The notes beneath the pieces are model-generated. The model was not told the origin of the DNA. It made no database searches and saw nothing but the letters and a program-made list of their open reading frames with translations. From NCBI RefSeq assembly GCF_900637195.1, contig NZ_LR134356.1:2294001-2358000 (forward strand): DNA of 64,000 nt, written 5' to 3'. This document shows, in pieces, positions 27,561 through 38,341 of this stretch; position 1 is the stretch's first letter; every line of letters starts with the position of its first letter. The stretch is from Mycolicibacterium aurum (GTDB lineage Bacteria; Actinomycetota; Actinomycetes; Mycobacteriales; Mycobacteriaceae). The position numbers were made by a program, and so were the translations under genes.

Positions 27561-28313
27561 GTGGCCGAGATCGCGCCGCTGCGTGTGCAGCTGATCGCCA
27601 AGACGGAGTTCTCGGCGCCCTCGGATGTGCCGTGGAGCACCGACGCCGACGGTGGTGCCGCGCTGGTGGAGTTCGCCGGGCGGGCCTGTTACCAGAGCTG
27701 GTCGAAGCCCAATCCCCGCACCGCAACCAACGCCGCCTACCTGCGCCACATCATCGACGTGGGCCACTTCTCCGTGCTCGAGCACGCGTCGGTGTCGTTC
27801 TACATCACCGGCTTGTCGCGGTCGTGCACCCATGAACTGATCCGGCACCGGCACTTCTCGTACTCACAACTGTCGCAGCGCTACGTACCCGAGAACGACT
27901 CACGGGTCGTCGCTCCGCCGGGGATCGAGGACGACCCGGAGCTGCTGGAGATCTTCGCCAAGGCCGCCGACGCGAGTTTCGCCGCCTACGGCGAGTTGCT
28001 TGACGGCTTGGAGGCGGCGCTGGGGGATCAGCCCAGTGGGACACTGCGCCGCAAGCAGGCGCGCCAGGCGGCCCGCTCCGTGCTGCCCAACGCCACCGAG
28101 ACCCGGATCGTCGTCACGGGCAATTACCGCGCCTGGCGGCACTTCATCGCGATGCGCGCCAGCGAACACGCCGACGTGGAGATCCGGCGGTTGGCCATCG
28201 AGTGCCTGCGACAACTGGCCGATGTCGCGCCCCAGGTGTTCTCCGACTTCGAGATCACCGTGCTGGCCGACGGGACCGAGGTGGCCACCAGCCCGCTGGC
28301 AACCGAGGTGTGA
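27561..28313 (+). CDS. thyX: FAD-dependent thymidylate synthase ThyX
   Basis: ThyX makes dTMP using FAD and NADPH, with tetrahydrofolate rather than dihydrofolate as product. The 250-residue protein has the signature [15 protein letters not shown] (about residue 95), which contains the ThyX motif RHRxxS, and the C-terminal [12 protein letters not shown] region that binds dUMP. It begins a run of co-directional genes (thyX, dapA, rnj). Confidence 0.97.
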   Translation: MAEIAPLRVQLIAKTEFSAPSDVPWSTDADGGAALVEFAGRACYQSWSKPNPRTATNAAYLRHIIDVGHFSVLEHASVSFYITGLSRSCTHELIRHRHFSYSQLSQRYVPENDSRVVAPPGIEDDPELLEIFAKAADASFAAYGELLDGLEAALGDQPSGTLRRKQARQAARSVLPNATETRIVVTGNYRAWRHFIAMRASEHADVEIRRLAIECLRQLADVAPQVFSDFEITVLADGTEVATSPLATEV

Positions 28314-29266
<953 letters not shown>

Positions 29267-29267
<1 letters not shown>

Positions 29268-30943
29268 TGGACCTAGCATTGACTCCACCGGCCCCGCTCG
29301 CGCCGGGCGGCCTCCGGGTGACCGCGCTGGGCGGCATCAACGAAATCGGCCGCAACATGACCGTTTTCGAGCATCTCGGGCGCCTGCTCATCGTCGACTG
29401 CGGCGTGCTCTTCCCCACCCACGACGAGCCGGGCGTCGATCTGATCCTCCCGGACCTGCGTCATCTGCAGGACCGCCTCGATGACGTCGAAGCCCTGGTG
29501 GTGACCCACGGACATGAGGACCACATCGGCGCGATCCCGTTCCTGCTCAAGCAGCGCGCGGACATCCCGGTCGTCGGTTCGAAGTTCACGCTCGCGCTGA
29601 TCGCGGAGAAATGCCGCGAGCACCGGATCAAGCCGGTGTTCGTCGAGGTCGCCGAGGGAGGCAGTTCACGCCACGGCGTATTCGAGTGCGAGTACTTCGC
29701 GGTCAACCACTCCATCCCCGGGTGCTTGGCCATCGGTATCCACACCGGGGCGGGCACGGTGCTGCACACCGGCGACATCAAGCTCGACCAGTTGCCACCT
29801 GACGGCAGACCCACCGACCTGCCGGGGATGTCACGACTGGGCGACTCCGGTGTCGATCTGTTCCTCTGCGACTCGACGAACTCCGAGATACCGGGCGTCA
29901 GCCCATCGGAAAGCGAGGTCGGCCCCGCCCTGCACCGTCTGATGCGGGGCGCCGAGGGCAGGGTCATTGTCGCGTGCTTCGCCTCGAACGTCGACCGTGT
30001 GCAGTCGATCATCGATGCCGCGGTGGCCCTGGGCAGGCGGGTCTCGTTCGTCGGCAGGTCGATGGTCCGCAACATGGGCATCGCACGTGACCTCGGCTAT
30101 CTCAAGGTGGCCGACGAGGATGTCCTCGACATCGCCGCCGCCGAGATGATGCCCGCCGACCGGGTGGTGCTCATCACCACCGGTACACAGGGCGAGCCGA
30201 TGGCCGCGTTGTCCCGGATGTCGCGTGGCGAGCACCGCAGCATCACGTTGACCAATGGCGATCTCATCATCCTGTCCTCGTCGCTGATCCCCGGCAACGA
30301 AGAAGCGGTGTTCGGCGTGATGGATTCACTCGCCAAGATCGGCGCCCGCGTGGTCACCAATCAGCATGCGCGAGTGCATGTCTCGGGTCACGCCTACGCC
30401 GGCGAGCTGTTGTTCCTCTACAACGGGGTGCGCCCGCGCAACGTCATGCCGGTGCACGGAACATGGCGCATGTTGCGCGCCAACGCCGCGCTCGCCGCCA
30501 GCGCAGGGATTCCCGAGGACAACATCGTCATCGCCGAGAACGGCGTCAGCGTCGACCTGGTTGCCGGCCGAGTGAGCGTCGCAGGCGCGGTACCGGTCGG
30601 AAAGATGTTCGTCGACGGCCTCATCACCGGCGACGTGGGTGACGCCACGCTGGGTGAGCGTCTGATCCTATCCTCGGGTTTCATCGCGATCACCGTCATC
30701 GTGCGGCGCGGCACCGGCAAGCCGGTCGCCCCGGCCCATCTGCACTCGCGGGGATTCTCCGAAGACCCCAAGGCGCTCGAGGCGGCTGCCCAGAAGGTCG
30801 ATGCCGAGCTGGATCATCTCGCCTCGCAGAATGTCACCGATCCGACGCGCATCGCTCAGGGGGTACGTCGCGCGGTCGGCAAGTGGGTCGGGGAGACCTA
30901 TCGGCGACAGCCGATGATCGTTCCCACGGTCATCGAGATCTGA
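29267..30943 (+). CDS. rnj: Ribonuclease J
   Basis: RNase J is a 5'-3' exo- and endoribonuclease for mRNA decay and rRNA maturation. The 558-residue protein has the metallo-beta-lactamase motif THGHEDHIGA (about residue 80) followed by a beta-CASP domain and the C-terminal VHVSGHAYAGEL block. It overlaps the dapA stop by one base, matching Rv2753c-Rv2752c. No unusual feature was seen. Confidence 0.96.
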
Positions 30944-31404
30944 CTCGCCCGGCACGACGGGCCTGCGCCCGCTGACCACGACCGCGGCACGCCGCGCTCC
31001 GGCAGTGCGATCCCGCCGGATTCATGGCTACCCCTCGTCAACCATGGCGCGGCGGCCGCGTGGCTGTGGCCGATGTCGTTGCTCCGATATCGTATGCACG
31101 CCATTTGGCAATCGCAATAGCGAGCCTGGAAAAGTCTGGATTCCGCAAATGAAAAATTGCGTTAATTTTGCCCTTTACGTTTCCAGCGAATGTGTCACAA
31201 CTCCCTGGTTGCAGCGTTTGTACTGATAAACCGCCTTTTCGTCGCGCCGAGCGCGCGGTCTCCGCAGCCTGCAATGCGTTTCGCGATGTATACCGGCTCG
31301 GCCGTGAATGACGAGACGCCATTTGTTCGCTGGCAAACAAAATTGTCGCCAATTTGTTTGCTGAGGGGACTATTTCTCGGGTGTCCGTGCGGGTGGGGTG
31401 CGGG
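30944..31404. other. Gene-free interval with A+T-rich core
   Basis: This 461-base interval lies between the 3' ends of rnj and the response regulator. From about 31060 to 31380 it is visibly poorer in G+C than anything around it. It contains small inverted repeats (TTTGTT...AACAAA near 31321-31340; AAATTG, four bases, CAATTT near 31341-31356). Several short open frames cross it on both strands, but none resembles a known protein. It may be a transferred remnant, an Lsr2-bound region or a small-RNA locus. Confidence 0.5.
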
Positions 31405-32070
31405 TCACGGCACGGCGGCGAGCCGGTACCCCAGGCCCCGCACGGTCACGAATCGCTCGGAGCCCAGTTTGCGGCGCAGATATCGGATGTAGACGTCGAC
31501 GACGTTGGACCCGGGTTCGTCGTCGTATCCCCACACGTCGCTCAGCAGCTCCTCCCGCGACAGCACTCTGCCCGGATGGCGCAGGAATGTTTCCACCAGC
31601 GCGAACTCGCGCGCGGAAAGGTCGACCGAGTAGTCACCCACGTGGGCTCGGTGCGTACGCGGGTCCAGCCGCAGGCCGCCGTAGGCCAGCGACCGCGGCT
31701 CGGGGGCGCGACGCGGATTCAGTCGCAGCCGGACGCGGGCGAGCAGGTTCTCCAGCCGGAACGGCTTTGGCAGGCAATCCTGAGCCCCGCCCTCGAGAAG
31801 CTGCGCTGCGTCCGCGGCGGTGGTCCGCGCGGTCAATGCGATCACGGGGATCGAGCTGCCTTCCGCGCGCAGACGTCGTAGCACCATGAACCCGTCCACA
31901 GCGGGGCGGCTGACGTCGAGAACCATCAGATCGAAATCGCCGCTGCGTGCATGGGTGTAGGCGGATGGGCCGTCGCTCACCACGGTGACCGAGAAGCCAT
32001 TGGCGGACAGGCCCTTCCTGGCGAACGCCGAGACGCGCGGTTCGTCCTCGGCGATCAGGATGGACGCCAC
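31405..32070 (-). CDS. Orphan OmpR/PhoB-family response regulator
   Basis: This is a 221-residue two-component regulator from a GTG start. The receiver domain has the acidic pair in IAEDEPR, the phospho-acceptor Asp52 (MVLDVS) and Lys102 (PKPF). The C-terminal winged helix ends with the usual VDVYIRYLRRKLG and TVRGLGYRL. The loop after the phospho-aspartate reads SRPAVDG rather than the common LPG-x-DG type, a mild oddity. No histidine kinase gene is adjacent. An upstream in-frame start at 32127 would add 19 residues with no family likeness. Confidence 0.88.
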   Translation of the reverse strand: MASILIAEDEPRVSAFARKGLSANGFSVTVVSDGPSAYTHARSGDFDLMVLDVSRPAVDGFMVLRRLRAEGSSIPVIALTARTTAADAAQLLEGGAQDCLPKPFRLENLLARVRLRLNPRRAPEPRSLAYGGLRLDPRTHRAHVGDYSVDLSAREFALVETFLRHPGRVLSREELLSDVWGYDDEPGSNVVDVYIRYLRRKLGSERFVTVRGLGYRLAAVP

Positions 32071-32482
32071 CGGCGCGTCGTTTCGGCATTGCCGGGCCGT
32101 GAACGTGGGTCTGGGTCCCATGGCCACATCTCTCCGTGCGCGACAGCCTCAACGCGCCCGATCGCCAGAACAAGACCAGCGCAGTCGTCGCGCGCCCTAA
32201 TTTGCTCACCGCGGGCGGACCGGCTGCGACCGAGGTCCGAATTCAGGTCTGATGCCTGAAAGGGAGTCGGAACCCGATCACCGCCGACAACCGCCCGACA
32301 CCGCGATCCTACGCGATCAGCCCATGTGGCACCGCAGATCCCCGCGCGCTGACCGCTCGCCGGCCAGCCGGCGCAGAAGTCGTCGCGGTTCCCGCGCCCC
32401 GACACCCACGGCGGGGGACAGCCCGGTGGCGGCACGTGAGTCGAGTTTGCGGACCCTCGGATGGGCGCTGCCGACACCTCGC
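32071..32482. other. Gene-free interval upstream of response regulator
   Basis: These 412 bases lie between the response regulator's 5' end and the methyltransferase stop. They should include the regulator's promoter. I see no open frame with family likeness, no kinase remnant and no strong hairpin. Confidence 0.4.
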
Positions 32483-33355
32483 TCAGCGCTCGGCGAAGAC
32501 CGTCCACTCGACAGCGGATGCGGCCACATCCCGACCGGTGGGGCGGATGTAGAGGTCGCGGAAGTAACTCGGACCGGCCTGCTCGACCAGACGCCAGCCG
32601 TATCCGGCCAGCAGGTCGGCGACCTGCTCGGGCACCAGTCCGGACTTCCACACCTGCCGACTCGTCCGGAACCGGCGGTACAACCGGTCGGCTCCATAGG
32701 TGTTGGAGCCGTCGATGAAGTCCTGCCGGACGTAGGTGAAGACCAGGCGACTGCCTGGCGCGATGTCGCGCAGCTGCGCCAGCGTCGAGCGCACTGCGTC
32801 CGGGGTGAGGTACTGGGTGACGCCTTCCCAGATCACGAACGCTCGGTGATCGCGGTGGTACCCGTGGGATTCCAGCGCCGGTATCAGCGGGTCGTGCTCG
32901 AAGTCGACGGGGACGAGATGTACCGACGCGGGCGGCGTGCCGAGCACGCGGCGCAGTACCGCCGCCTTGCGGTCGATGTTGACCTGCTGATCCACCTCGA
33001 AGACCGGCAGATCACTGTGGCGGGCGATCCGGCTGGCCCGGGTATCCAGACCTGCGCCCAGCACGATCACGGTGTCGGTGTCATTCAGCGGGTCCGACAG
33101 CCGTTCGTCGATGAACCGCTTGCGACACACGATGCTTGCCCACAGGCCCGGCGCGGAGCGTTCGGAGGCGGCCATCACCGCTCGGCGCAGCGCGGCTGAG
33201 CGGGTCAGGGAGACCAGGAACCGAAAACGGCCGGGCAGGAACGCTTCCGCGAGGTCATCGTCGACGAGGCGGCGCTGCGGTGGCTCGTTGTGCTCGATCG
33301 CCGCCAGCACGATCGGCCCATAGGCGGTCTGTGCGGCGGCATTTCGGGCACTCAT
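32483..33355 (-). CDS. SAM-dependent methyltransferase (Rv2751/LCMT-like family)
   Basis: This 290-residue protein belongs to the large mycobacterial family of putative O-methyltransferases related to leucine carboxyl methyltransferases. The SAM-binding motif is [16 protein letters not shown] (about residues 95-110), followed by VFEVDQ and the family block [15 protein letters not shown] (about 174). Substrate is unknown. Its ATG overlaps the SDR stop (ATGA), so it is translated from the same minus-strand message. Confidence 0.88.
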   Translation of the reverse strand: MSARNAAAQTAYGPIVLAAIEHNEPPQRRLVDDDLAEAFLPGRFRFLVSLTRSAALRRAVMAASERSAPGLWASIVCRKRFIDERLSDPLNDTDTVIVLGAGLDTRASRIARHSDLPVFEVDQQVNIDRKAAVLRRVLGTPPASVHLVPVDFEHDPLIPALESHGYHRDHRAFVIWEGVTQYLTPDAVRSTLAQLRDIAPGSRLVFTYVRQDFIDGSNTYGADRLYRRFRTSRQVWKSGLVPEQVADLLAGYGWRLVEQAGPSYFRDLYIRPTGRDVAASAVEWTVFAER

Positions 33356-34170
33356 CGCTTGTTGACGTACCCCGCGTCGACCGGCAGCGTGACCCCCGTG
33401 ACGTAGCGGGCCGAGTCCGACACCAGCCAGTACACCGCGTTCGCGATGTCCTCGGGTTCCAGCGCCGAGACGGGCAGCGCGTTGCCCATGTCGGGACCAC
33501 CGCCGGTCTCCTGTGCGAGCCCGCTCAACCAGGACCGGGTGAACTCGTTGTCGATCATCGGCGTGTTCACCGCTGCCGGATGTACCGAGTTGACCCGAAT
33601 GCTGTACTGCGCAAGGAAATTGGCGTAGACCCGCATGATGCCCACGATGCCGTGCTTGGCCGCCGCATAGCCGACCGAACCCGCCACCGGCGCGCCGAGT
33701 CCGACCAGACCGGCCACCGAGCTGGTCAGCACGATCGACCCGCCGTTGCCGAACTTGACCATGGGTTTCATGGCGACGTCGATGGTGTTGTAGACGCCGG
33801 TGAGATTGACGTCGATGACGTCCTGCCACGCCTCCGCCGCCGCCATCGGCGCGATACCGGCGTTGGCGACCACGATGTCGAGGCGGTTGCCGAGCTTCTC
33901 GGTGCCATCCCGCACGGCGGACTTGACGGCGTCGCGGTCCCGGACATCGGCCTCGTAGGTGAGGATGCGCGCGCCGGTGTCCTCGACGAGTTTGACCGTC
34001 GCGGCCATGTCCTCGGCGGTGGCCAGCGGATAGGGGACCGACTCGATCTGGGCGCAGAGATCGAGGGCGATGATGTCGGCGCCTTCGGAGGCCAGTTTGA
34101 CCGCGTGGGCGCGGCCCTGCCCCCGGGCGGCACCGGTGATGAAGGCGACCTTGCCGCTGAGTTCACCCAT
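33352..34170 (-). CDS. Mycofactocin-coupled SDR family oxidoreductase (Rv2750-like)
   Basis: This is a short-chain dehydrogenase of 272 residues with the nucleotide motif TGAARGQGR (about 13-21), NAG and the Tyr-x-x-x-Lys pair in YAAAKHG. It carries the insertion after the second strand, [19 protein letters not shown], typical of SDRs that depend on mycofactocin as the redox partner of a non-exchanging NAD. Substrate is unknown. It is the middle gene of a three-gene minus-strand unit. Confidence 0.88.
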   Translation of the reverse strand: MGELSGKVAFITGAARGQGRAHAVKLASEGADIIALDLCAQIESVPYPLATAEDMAATVKLVEDTGARILTYEADVRDRDAVKSAVRDGTEKLGNRLDIVVANAGIAPMAAAEAWQDVIDVNLTGVYNTIDVAMKPMVKFGNGGSIVLTSSVAGLVGLGAPVAGSVGYAAAKHGIVGIMRVYANFLAQYSIRVNSVHPAAVNTPMIDNEFTRSWLSGLAQETGGGPDMGNALPVSALEPEDIANAVYWLVSDSARYVTGVTLPVDAGYVNKR

Positions 34171-34203
34171 GGCTGTCTCTTGGCTTCCTCGCGCAAGCGC
34201 TCA

Positions 34204-34518
34204 TTAGGGCCGCAACTGACCCTTGGCCGGGTCGCCCGCCACCACCGGCTGCATCACCTTGATGTCAGGAGCGCCGTCGAGGTGGTCGCCGATGGTGCCG
34301 AACAGCGCGCCGACCGCGGGTGCGGTGCTGTGGGTCTGCAGGGCGTCGGCGTCGGCCCACTGCTCCACGAACACGAACGTGCCGTCGGCCTCGTGCAGCG
34401 AGTACAGGTCGCAGCCGGGCTCGCCGTGCACGGCTTCGATGGCCTGCTTACATGCGTTGCGGACCGTGTCGACGGACTCGGGCTTGGCGGTCATGGTGGC
34501 GATGACGACGATCGGCAT
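34204..34518 (-). CDS. Antibiotic biosynthesis monooxygenase-fold protein (Rv2749-like)
   Basis: This 104-residue ferredoxin-like-fold ABM-domain protein starts MPIVVIATMTAKPES. It has the GCDLYSLHEADGTFVFVEQW core seen in small quinol or heme-degrading monooxygenases. It is the first gene of the unit ABM-SDR-methyltransferase, as in Rv2749-Rv2751. Catalytic role is unproven. It lies divergent from ftsK. Confidence 0.85.
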   Translation of the reverse strand: MPIVVIATMTAKPESVDTVRNACKQAIEAVHGEPGCDLYSLHEADGTFVFVEQWADADALQTHSTAPAVGALFGTIGDHLDGAPDIKVMQPVVAGDPAKGQLRP

Positions 34519-34705
34519 GCAGAAACTCCTCGATGAGTGTGACTGAACAGATGTCACCGTACTGTCTGGTTCGCGGCGTAGTCGATGCAGCCGAGGGGGT
34601 TCGGGCTGAGTTCCGCCGCAGCCGGGGTGCCGCAGCCGGTCCGAGTCCGGGTTGACACCTGCTTGTGACCTGTGTGGCAGATGGTGCATCTGAGGCAATT
34701 GCGAC

Positions 34706-34711
34706 TAGGCT
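34706..34711 (+). promoter_or_regulatory. -10 element for ftsK
   Basis: TAGGCT ends 7 bases before the chosen ftsK ATG, consistent with a leaderless transcript and supporting that start over a longer in-frame version. Confidence 0.5.
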
Positions 34712-34718
34712 TACCGGC

Positions 34719-37247
34719 ATGGCGAGTAAGACCGCGGCCCGATCTGTTGCCCGTCAGCCCAGGTCAAAGGCCCCTTCACGCGGTGGGGGACGGACCGCGC
34801 GGCCGTCGGCTCCGCGCCGCAAGCCAGCGAAACGCACTCCGTCGGCTGTCGCTTCGGCAGGCACCGCCGTCGGCAAAGGGGTGCGGGCCGGTTGGCTGAT
34901 GGTGGCCAAAGGCGCCGGAAGCACCGCGCGGTCGGTGGGCCGGGCCCGGGAACTGGAACCCGGGCATCGACGCGACGGCATCGCATTGGCGTTGCTCGGC
35001 GCTGCTGTCGTCGTCGCGGCGAGCTCCTGGTTCGACGCGGCGCGGCCGGTGGGCGAATGGATCGACACCGTCGTGCGCGTGATCATCGGCTCCGCCGTGG
35101 TGCTGGTTCCGGTCGCGCTCGCCGCCGTCGGCGTCACGCTGATGCGCTCCGAACCGGACCCGGAGTCACGGCCCCGGCTGATCCTCGGCTCCGCGATGAT
35201 CGGCCTGCCCGCTCTCGGACTGTGGCATCTGTGGTCGGGATCGCCGCAGGATCCGGTCGCACGTGAGCACGCCTCCGGTTTCCTCGGGTTCGCGATCGGC
35301 GGACCGCTCTCGGACGGCCTGACGGCGTGGATCGCTGCGCCCCTGCTGGCCATCGGTGTCCTGTTCGGCGTGCTGCTGGTGACCGGGACGACGATCCGCG
35401 AGGTGCCCTCGACCGTTCGGGACATGTTCACGACGCGCTGGCAGCGCGACTACGACGACGACGAGTACGACGACGAGTACGACGAGGACTACGACGACGC
35501 CGATCCCAGGGGTGCCGAAGATTTCTCGGACGGCTACTACGACGACGAGAACGGCTACGCCGACGACCAGGCACAGTCCTGGCCGTCGGCTACCCAACCG
35601 ACGGTGCCGCTGGACCGTCCCGACGGACCGTCCGGGTCCCCGATGGACAACTACCCCGTCGACGAGGACGACGAGCTCACTGCGGCGCCACCGGCCCGGT
35701 CGCGGAAGAAGTCGCGCAAGGAGAAGGAGCCGGAGCTCTCGCTGGACCGAGTGGTCGAGGGTCCCTACGTCCTGCCGTCGCTGGATCTGCTGGTCGCCGG
35801 CGACCCACCGAAACTGCGCAGCGCGGCCAACGACAAGATGGTCGAGGTCATCCAGTCGGTACTGCAGCAGTTCAAGGTCGACGCGGCTGTCACGGGCTGC
35901 ACCCGCGGCCCGACCGTGACCCGGTACGAGGTCGAACTCGGCCCCGGCGTCAAGGTCGAGAAAATCACTGCGCTGCAGAAGAACATCGCCTACGCAGTGG
36001 CCACCGAGAGCGTCCGGATGCTCTCACCGATCCCCGGCAAGTCGGCCGTCGGCATCGAGGTGCCCAACACCGACCGTGAGATGGTGCGCCTCGCCGATGT
36101 GCTGACCGCGCCGACCACCCGTCGCGATCACCATCCGCTGGTCATCGGCCTCGGCAAGGACATCGAGGGTGACTTCATCTCGGCGAACCTGGCCAAGATG
36201 CCGCACCTGCTGGTGGCGGGTTCCACCGGTTCCGGTAAGTCCAGCTTCGTCAACTCGATGCTGGTCTCGCTGCTGGCGCGGGCCACCCCAGAAGAGGTCA
36301 GGATGATCCTGATCGACCCGAAGATGGTGGAACTCACACCGTACGAAGGCATTCCACACCTGATCACCCCGATCGTGACGCAGCCGAAGAAGGCTGCCGC
36401 CGCGCTGGCGTGGCTGGTCGAGGAGATGGAGCAGCGCTACCAGGACATGCAGGCCAACCGGGTGCGCCACATCGACGTGTTCAACGAGAAGGTCCGCTCC
36501 GGTGAGATCACCGCACCACTGGGCAGCGAACGCGTCTACAAGCCGTATCCCTACATCCTGGCCATCGTCGACGAGCTCGCCGACCTGATGATGACCGCTC
36601 CGCGCGACGTCGAGGACGCGATCGTGCGGATCACGCAAAAGGCCCGTGCGGCAGGCATTCACCTCGTACTCGCGACCCAGCGTCCGTCGGTCGACGTCGT
36701 CACCGGTCTGATCAAGACCAACGTCCCGTCCCGGTTGTCGTTCGCCACCTCGTCGTTGACCGACAGCCGGGTGATCCTGGACCAGGCCGGCGCCGAGAAA
36801 CTGATCGGCATGGGCGACGGACTGTTCCTGCCGATGGGCGCCAACAAGCCCATCCGCCTCCAGGGTGCCTACATCTCCGACGAGGAGATCCAGGCCGTCG
36901 TCGAGGCAACCAAGATGCAGGCCGAACCGGAATACTTCGAAGGCGTCACCACGGCCAAGCCGACCGGCGAGCGCACCGACGTCGACCCGGACATCGGCGA
37001 CGACATGGACGTCTTCCTCCAGGCGGTCGAACTCGTGGTGTCCAGCCAGTTCGGCTCGACATCGATGCTGCAGCGCAAGCTCCGCGTCGGCTTCGCCAAG
37101 GCTGGTCGGCTGATGGACCTGATGGAGACTCGCCAGATCGTCGGGCCGTCAGAGGGATCCAAGGCGCGCGAGGTGCTGGTCAAGCCCGACGAATTGGCGG
37201 GAACGCTGGAGCTGATCCGTGGCGGGTCCGACGCCTCGGGGGAGTAG
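34719..37247 (+). CDS. ftsK: DNA translocase FtsK
   Basis: FtsK anchors at the division septum and pumps DNA to resolve the terminus region. The 842-residue protein has a basic N terminus and four predicted transmembrane helices (about residues 85-225). A strongly acidic tyrosine/aspartate linker follows (about 245-320), then the motor with Walker A GSTGSGKSS (about 503) and Walker B LAIVDELADLM. It ends with a C-terminal gamma winged helix (VSSQFGSTSMLQRKLRVGF). The start MASKTAARS resembles the M. tuberculosis protein. Confidence 0.96.
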   Translation: MASKTAARSVARQPRSKAPSRGGGRTARPSAPRRKPAKRTPSAVASAGTAVGKGVRAGWLMVAKGAGSTARSVGRARELEPGHRRDGIALALLGAAVVVAASSWFDAARPVGEWIDTVVRVIIGSAVVLVPVALAAVGVTLMRSEPDPESRPRLILGSAMIGLPALGLWHLWSGSPQDPVAREHASGFLGFAIGGPLSDGLTAWIAAPLLAIGVLFGVLLVTGTTIREVPSTVRDMFTTRWQRDYDDDEYDDEYDEDYDDADPRGAEDFSDGYYDDENGYADDQAQSWPSATQPTVPLDRPDGPSGSPMDNYPVDEDDELTAAPPARSRKKSRKEKEPELSLDRVVEGPYVLPSLDLLVAGDPPKLRSAANDKMVEVIQSVLQQFKVDAAVTGCTRGPTVTRYEVELGPGVKVEKITALQKNIAYAVATESVRMLSPIPGKSAVGIEVPNTDREMVRLADVLTAPTTRRDHHPLVIGLGKDIEGDFISANLAKMPHLLVAGSTGSGKSSFVNSMLVSLLARATPEEVRMILIDPKMVELTPYEGIPHLITPIVTQPKKAAAALAWLVEEMEQRYQDMQANRVRHIDVFNEKVRSGEITAPLGSERVYKPYPYILAIVDELADLMMTAPRDVEDAIVRITQKARAAGIHLVLATQRPSVDVVTGLIKTNVPSRLSFATSSLTDSRVILDQAGAEKLIGMGDGLFLPMGANKPIRLQGAYISDEEIQAVVEATKMQAEPEYFEGVTTAKPTGERTDVDPDIGDDMDVFLQAVELVVSSQFGSTSMLQRKLRVGFAKAGRLMDLMETRQIVGPSEGSKAREVLVKPDELAGTLELIRGGSDASGE
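35451..35498 (+). repeat. Imperfect 12-bp tandem repeat in ftsK linker
   Basis: Repeats of GACGACGAGTAC and close variants encode a run of aspartate, glutamate and tyrosine in the FtsK linker. It is a candidate for length variation between strains by replication slippage in whole codons. Confidence 0.6.
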
Positions 37248-37260
37248 AGCTACTCCGAGG
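37234..37260. terminator. Bidirectional hairpin spanning both stop codons
   Basis: GGAGTAG (37241-37247), two bases, CTACTCC (37250-37256) is a perfect inverted repeat containing the ftsK stop (TAG) and the convergent methyltransferase stop (CTA). It is extended by CCTC (37234-37237) pairing with GAGG (37257-37260) across a small bulge. It has no T-tract, so it would be an atypical or Rho-assisted terminator for both genes. Confidence 0.5.
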
Positions 37261-38341
37261 CCGCGACGGCCTTGGTGACCATATACATGGCCTGCCCAGG
37301 GATGCGCAGGATCGGGATCCGCTGCGGCACACCGAACCCCGCGTCGCGCAACCAGCTGTGCAGCTTCTCGGGAGGGTGGACCTGCGACCCCGAGCTGAGG
37401 TACATGAACAGACCCAGGACGTTCGCCTGAGCGGAGGACCGGCGGCTCGGTTCGGCGAAGGCGTCCATGACGGCCAGCGTCCCGCCGGGGGCCAGCGCGT
37501 CGCGGATCCGGCCGAACAGCTCGACGGTCTGCTCGGCCGTCAGGTGATGCAGAAGGTTGAAGCACAGCACCGCGTCGTACCCGCCGCCCAGATCGTCTGT
37601 CGTGGCATCGCCCTCCCGGTGCACCACGCGATCCGACATCCCCGCCGCCGCGATGATCTCCCGGCCTATCGCCGCGCTGCCCGGCAGGTCGAGCACGGTC
37701 GCAGTGAGCTGTGGATGCCGGCGACACAGTTGCGCGGAGTACCAGCCGTGGCCACCGCCGATGTCCAGCAATGTCCGTGAATCACGCGGCAGCCGAATCT
37801 TTTTCGCCACCTCGCCGGCGCTGAGCCGCGCGAGCTCCAGCTGTCCGCCGATGTAGCGCCGCCAGTACGGGTCACCGGGCGGTGCGTCGTGGTGTCCGGC
37901 GGGTCGTCCGGTGCGGGTCACCTCGTCCAGGTCCGACCACCAGGCCCAGTAGTCCGACGCGCCCGCCACGTACTGCGCGACCGACAGCGCGGACTCCGGG
38001 TCCAGCCAGCGCCGCGATCTGCGGGTGAGCCGGTAACGCCCGCGCCGCACGGTGACGTGGCCACCCGACCGAAGACAGTCCAGCAGCAGCCGGGTCGGCA
38101 CAGGATCGAGACTCAGCTCGGCGGCGAGCTCCTCGGCGGTCGCGGGCCGCCGTGCGAGTCGGGCGGTGACACCGGTCTGTACCGCGGTGATGACGACCGC
38201 CGAGAGCGCCATCCCGCCCCATGCCTCGGCGGCGGCGGTCGGAACGATTCCGGCCCGCAGGGCGAGCCACTCGACGGGATTGGCGCCGCGCAGCGCAAGC
38301 CTCACCTTTTCACGACCTTCCGTCGCGGAATTTACTACCAT
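37250..38341 (-). CDS. SAM-dependent O-methyltransferase (dimerising, winged-helix type)
   Basis: This 363-residue methyltransferase is built like plant and actinobacterial small-molecule O-methyltransferases. It has an N-terminal winged-helix dimerisation domain (about residues 35-110: TAEELAAELSLDPVPTRLLL) and a Rossmann domain with SAM motif LLDIGGGHGWYS (about 189-200). LCFNLLHHLTAEQ and MDAFAEPS follow. It is divergent from the UbiA gene with only 54 bases between starts, and no H37Rv counterpart is known at this place. It probably methylates the product of the adjacent polyketide/prenyl pathway. A TTG 18 bases upstream is an alternative start. Confidence 0.87.
   Translation of the reverse strand: MVVNSATEGREKVRLALRGANPVEWLALRAGIVPTAAAEAWGGMALSAVVITAVQTGVTARLARRPATAEELAAELSLDPVPTRLLLDCLRSGGHVTVRRGRYRLTRRSRRWLDPESALSVAQYVAGASDYWAWWSDLDEVTRTGRPAGHHDAPPGDPYWRRYIGGQLELARLSAGEVAKKIRLPRDSRTLLDIGGGHGWYSAQLCRRHPQLTATVLDLPGSAAIGREIIAAAGMSDRVVHREGDATTDDLGGGYDAVLCFNLLHHLTAEQTVELFGRIRDALAPGGTLAVMDAFAEPSRRSSAQANVLGLFMYLSSGSQVHPPEKLHSWLRDAGFGVPQRIPILRIPGQAMYMVTKAVAASE

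Noticed and set aside
31038..31352. 104-codon minus-strand frame in the A+T-rich island
   Set aside because: There is no start signal, no domain and several other frames of similar length on both strands; it cannot be supported as a gene.
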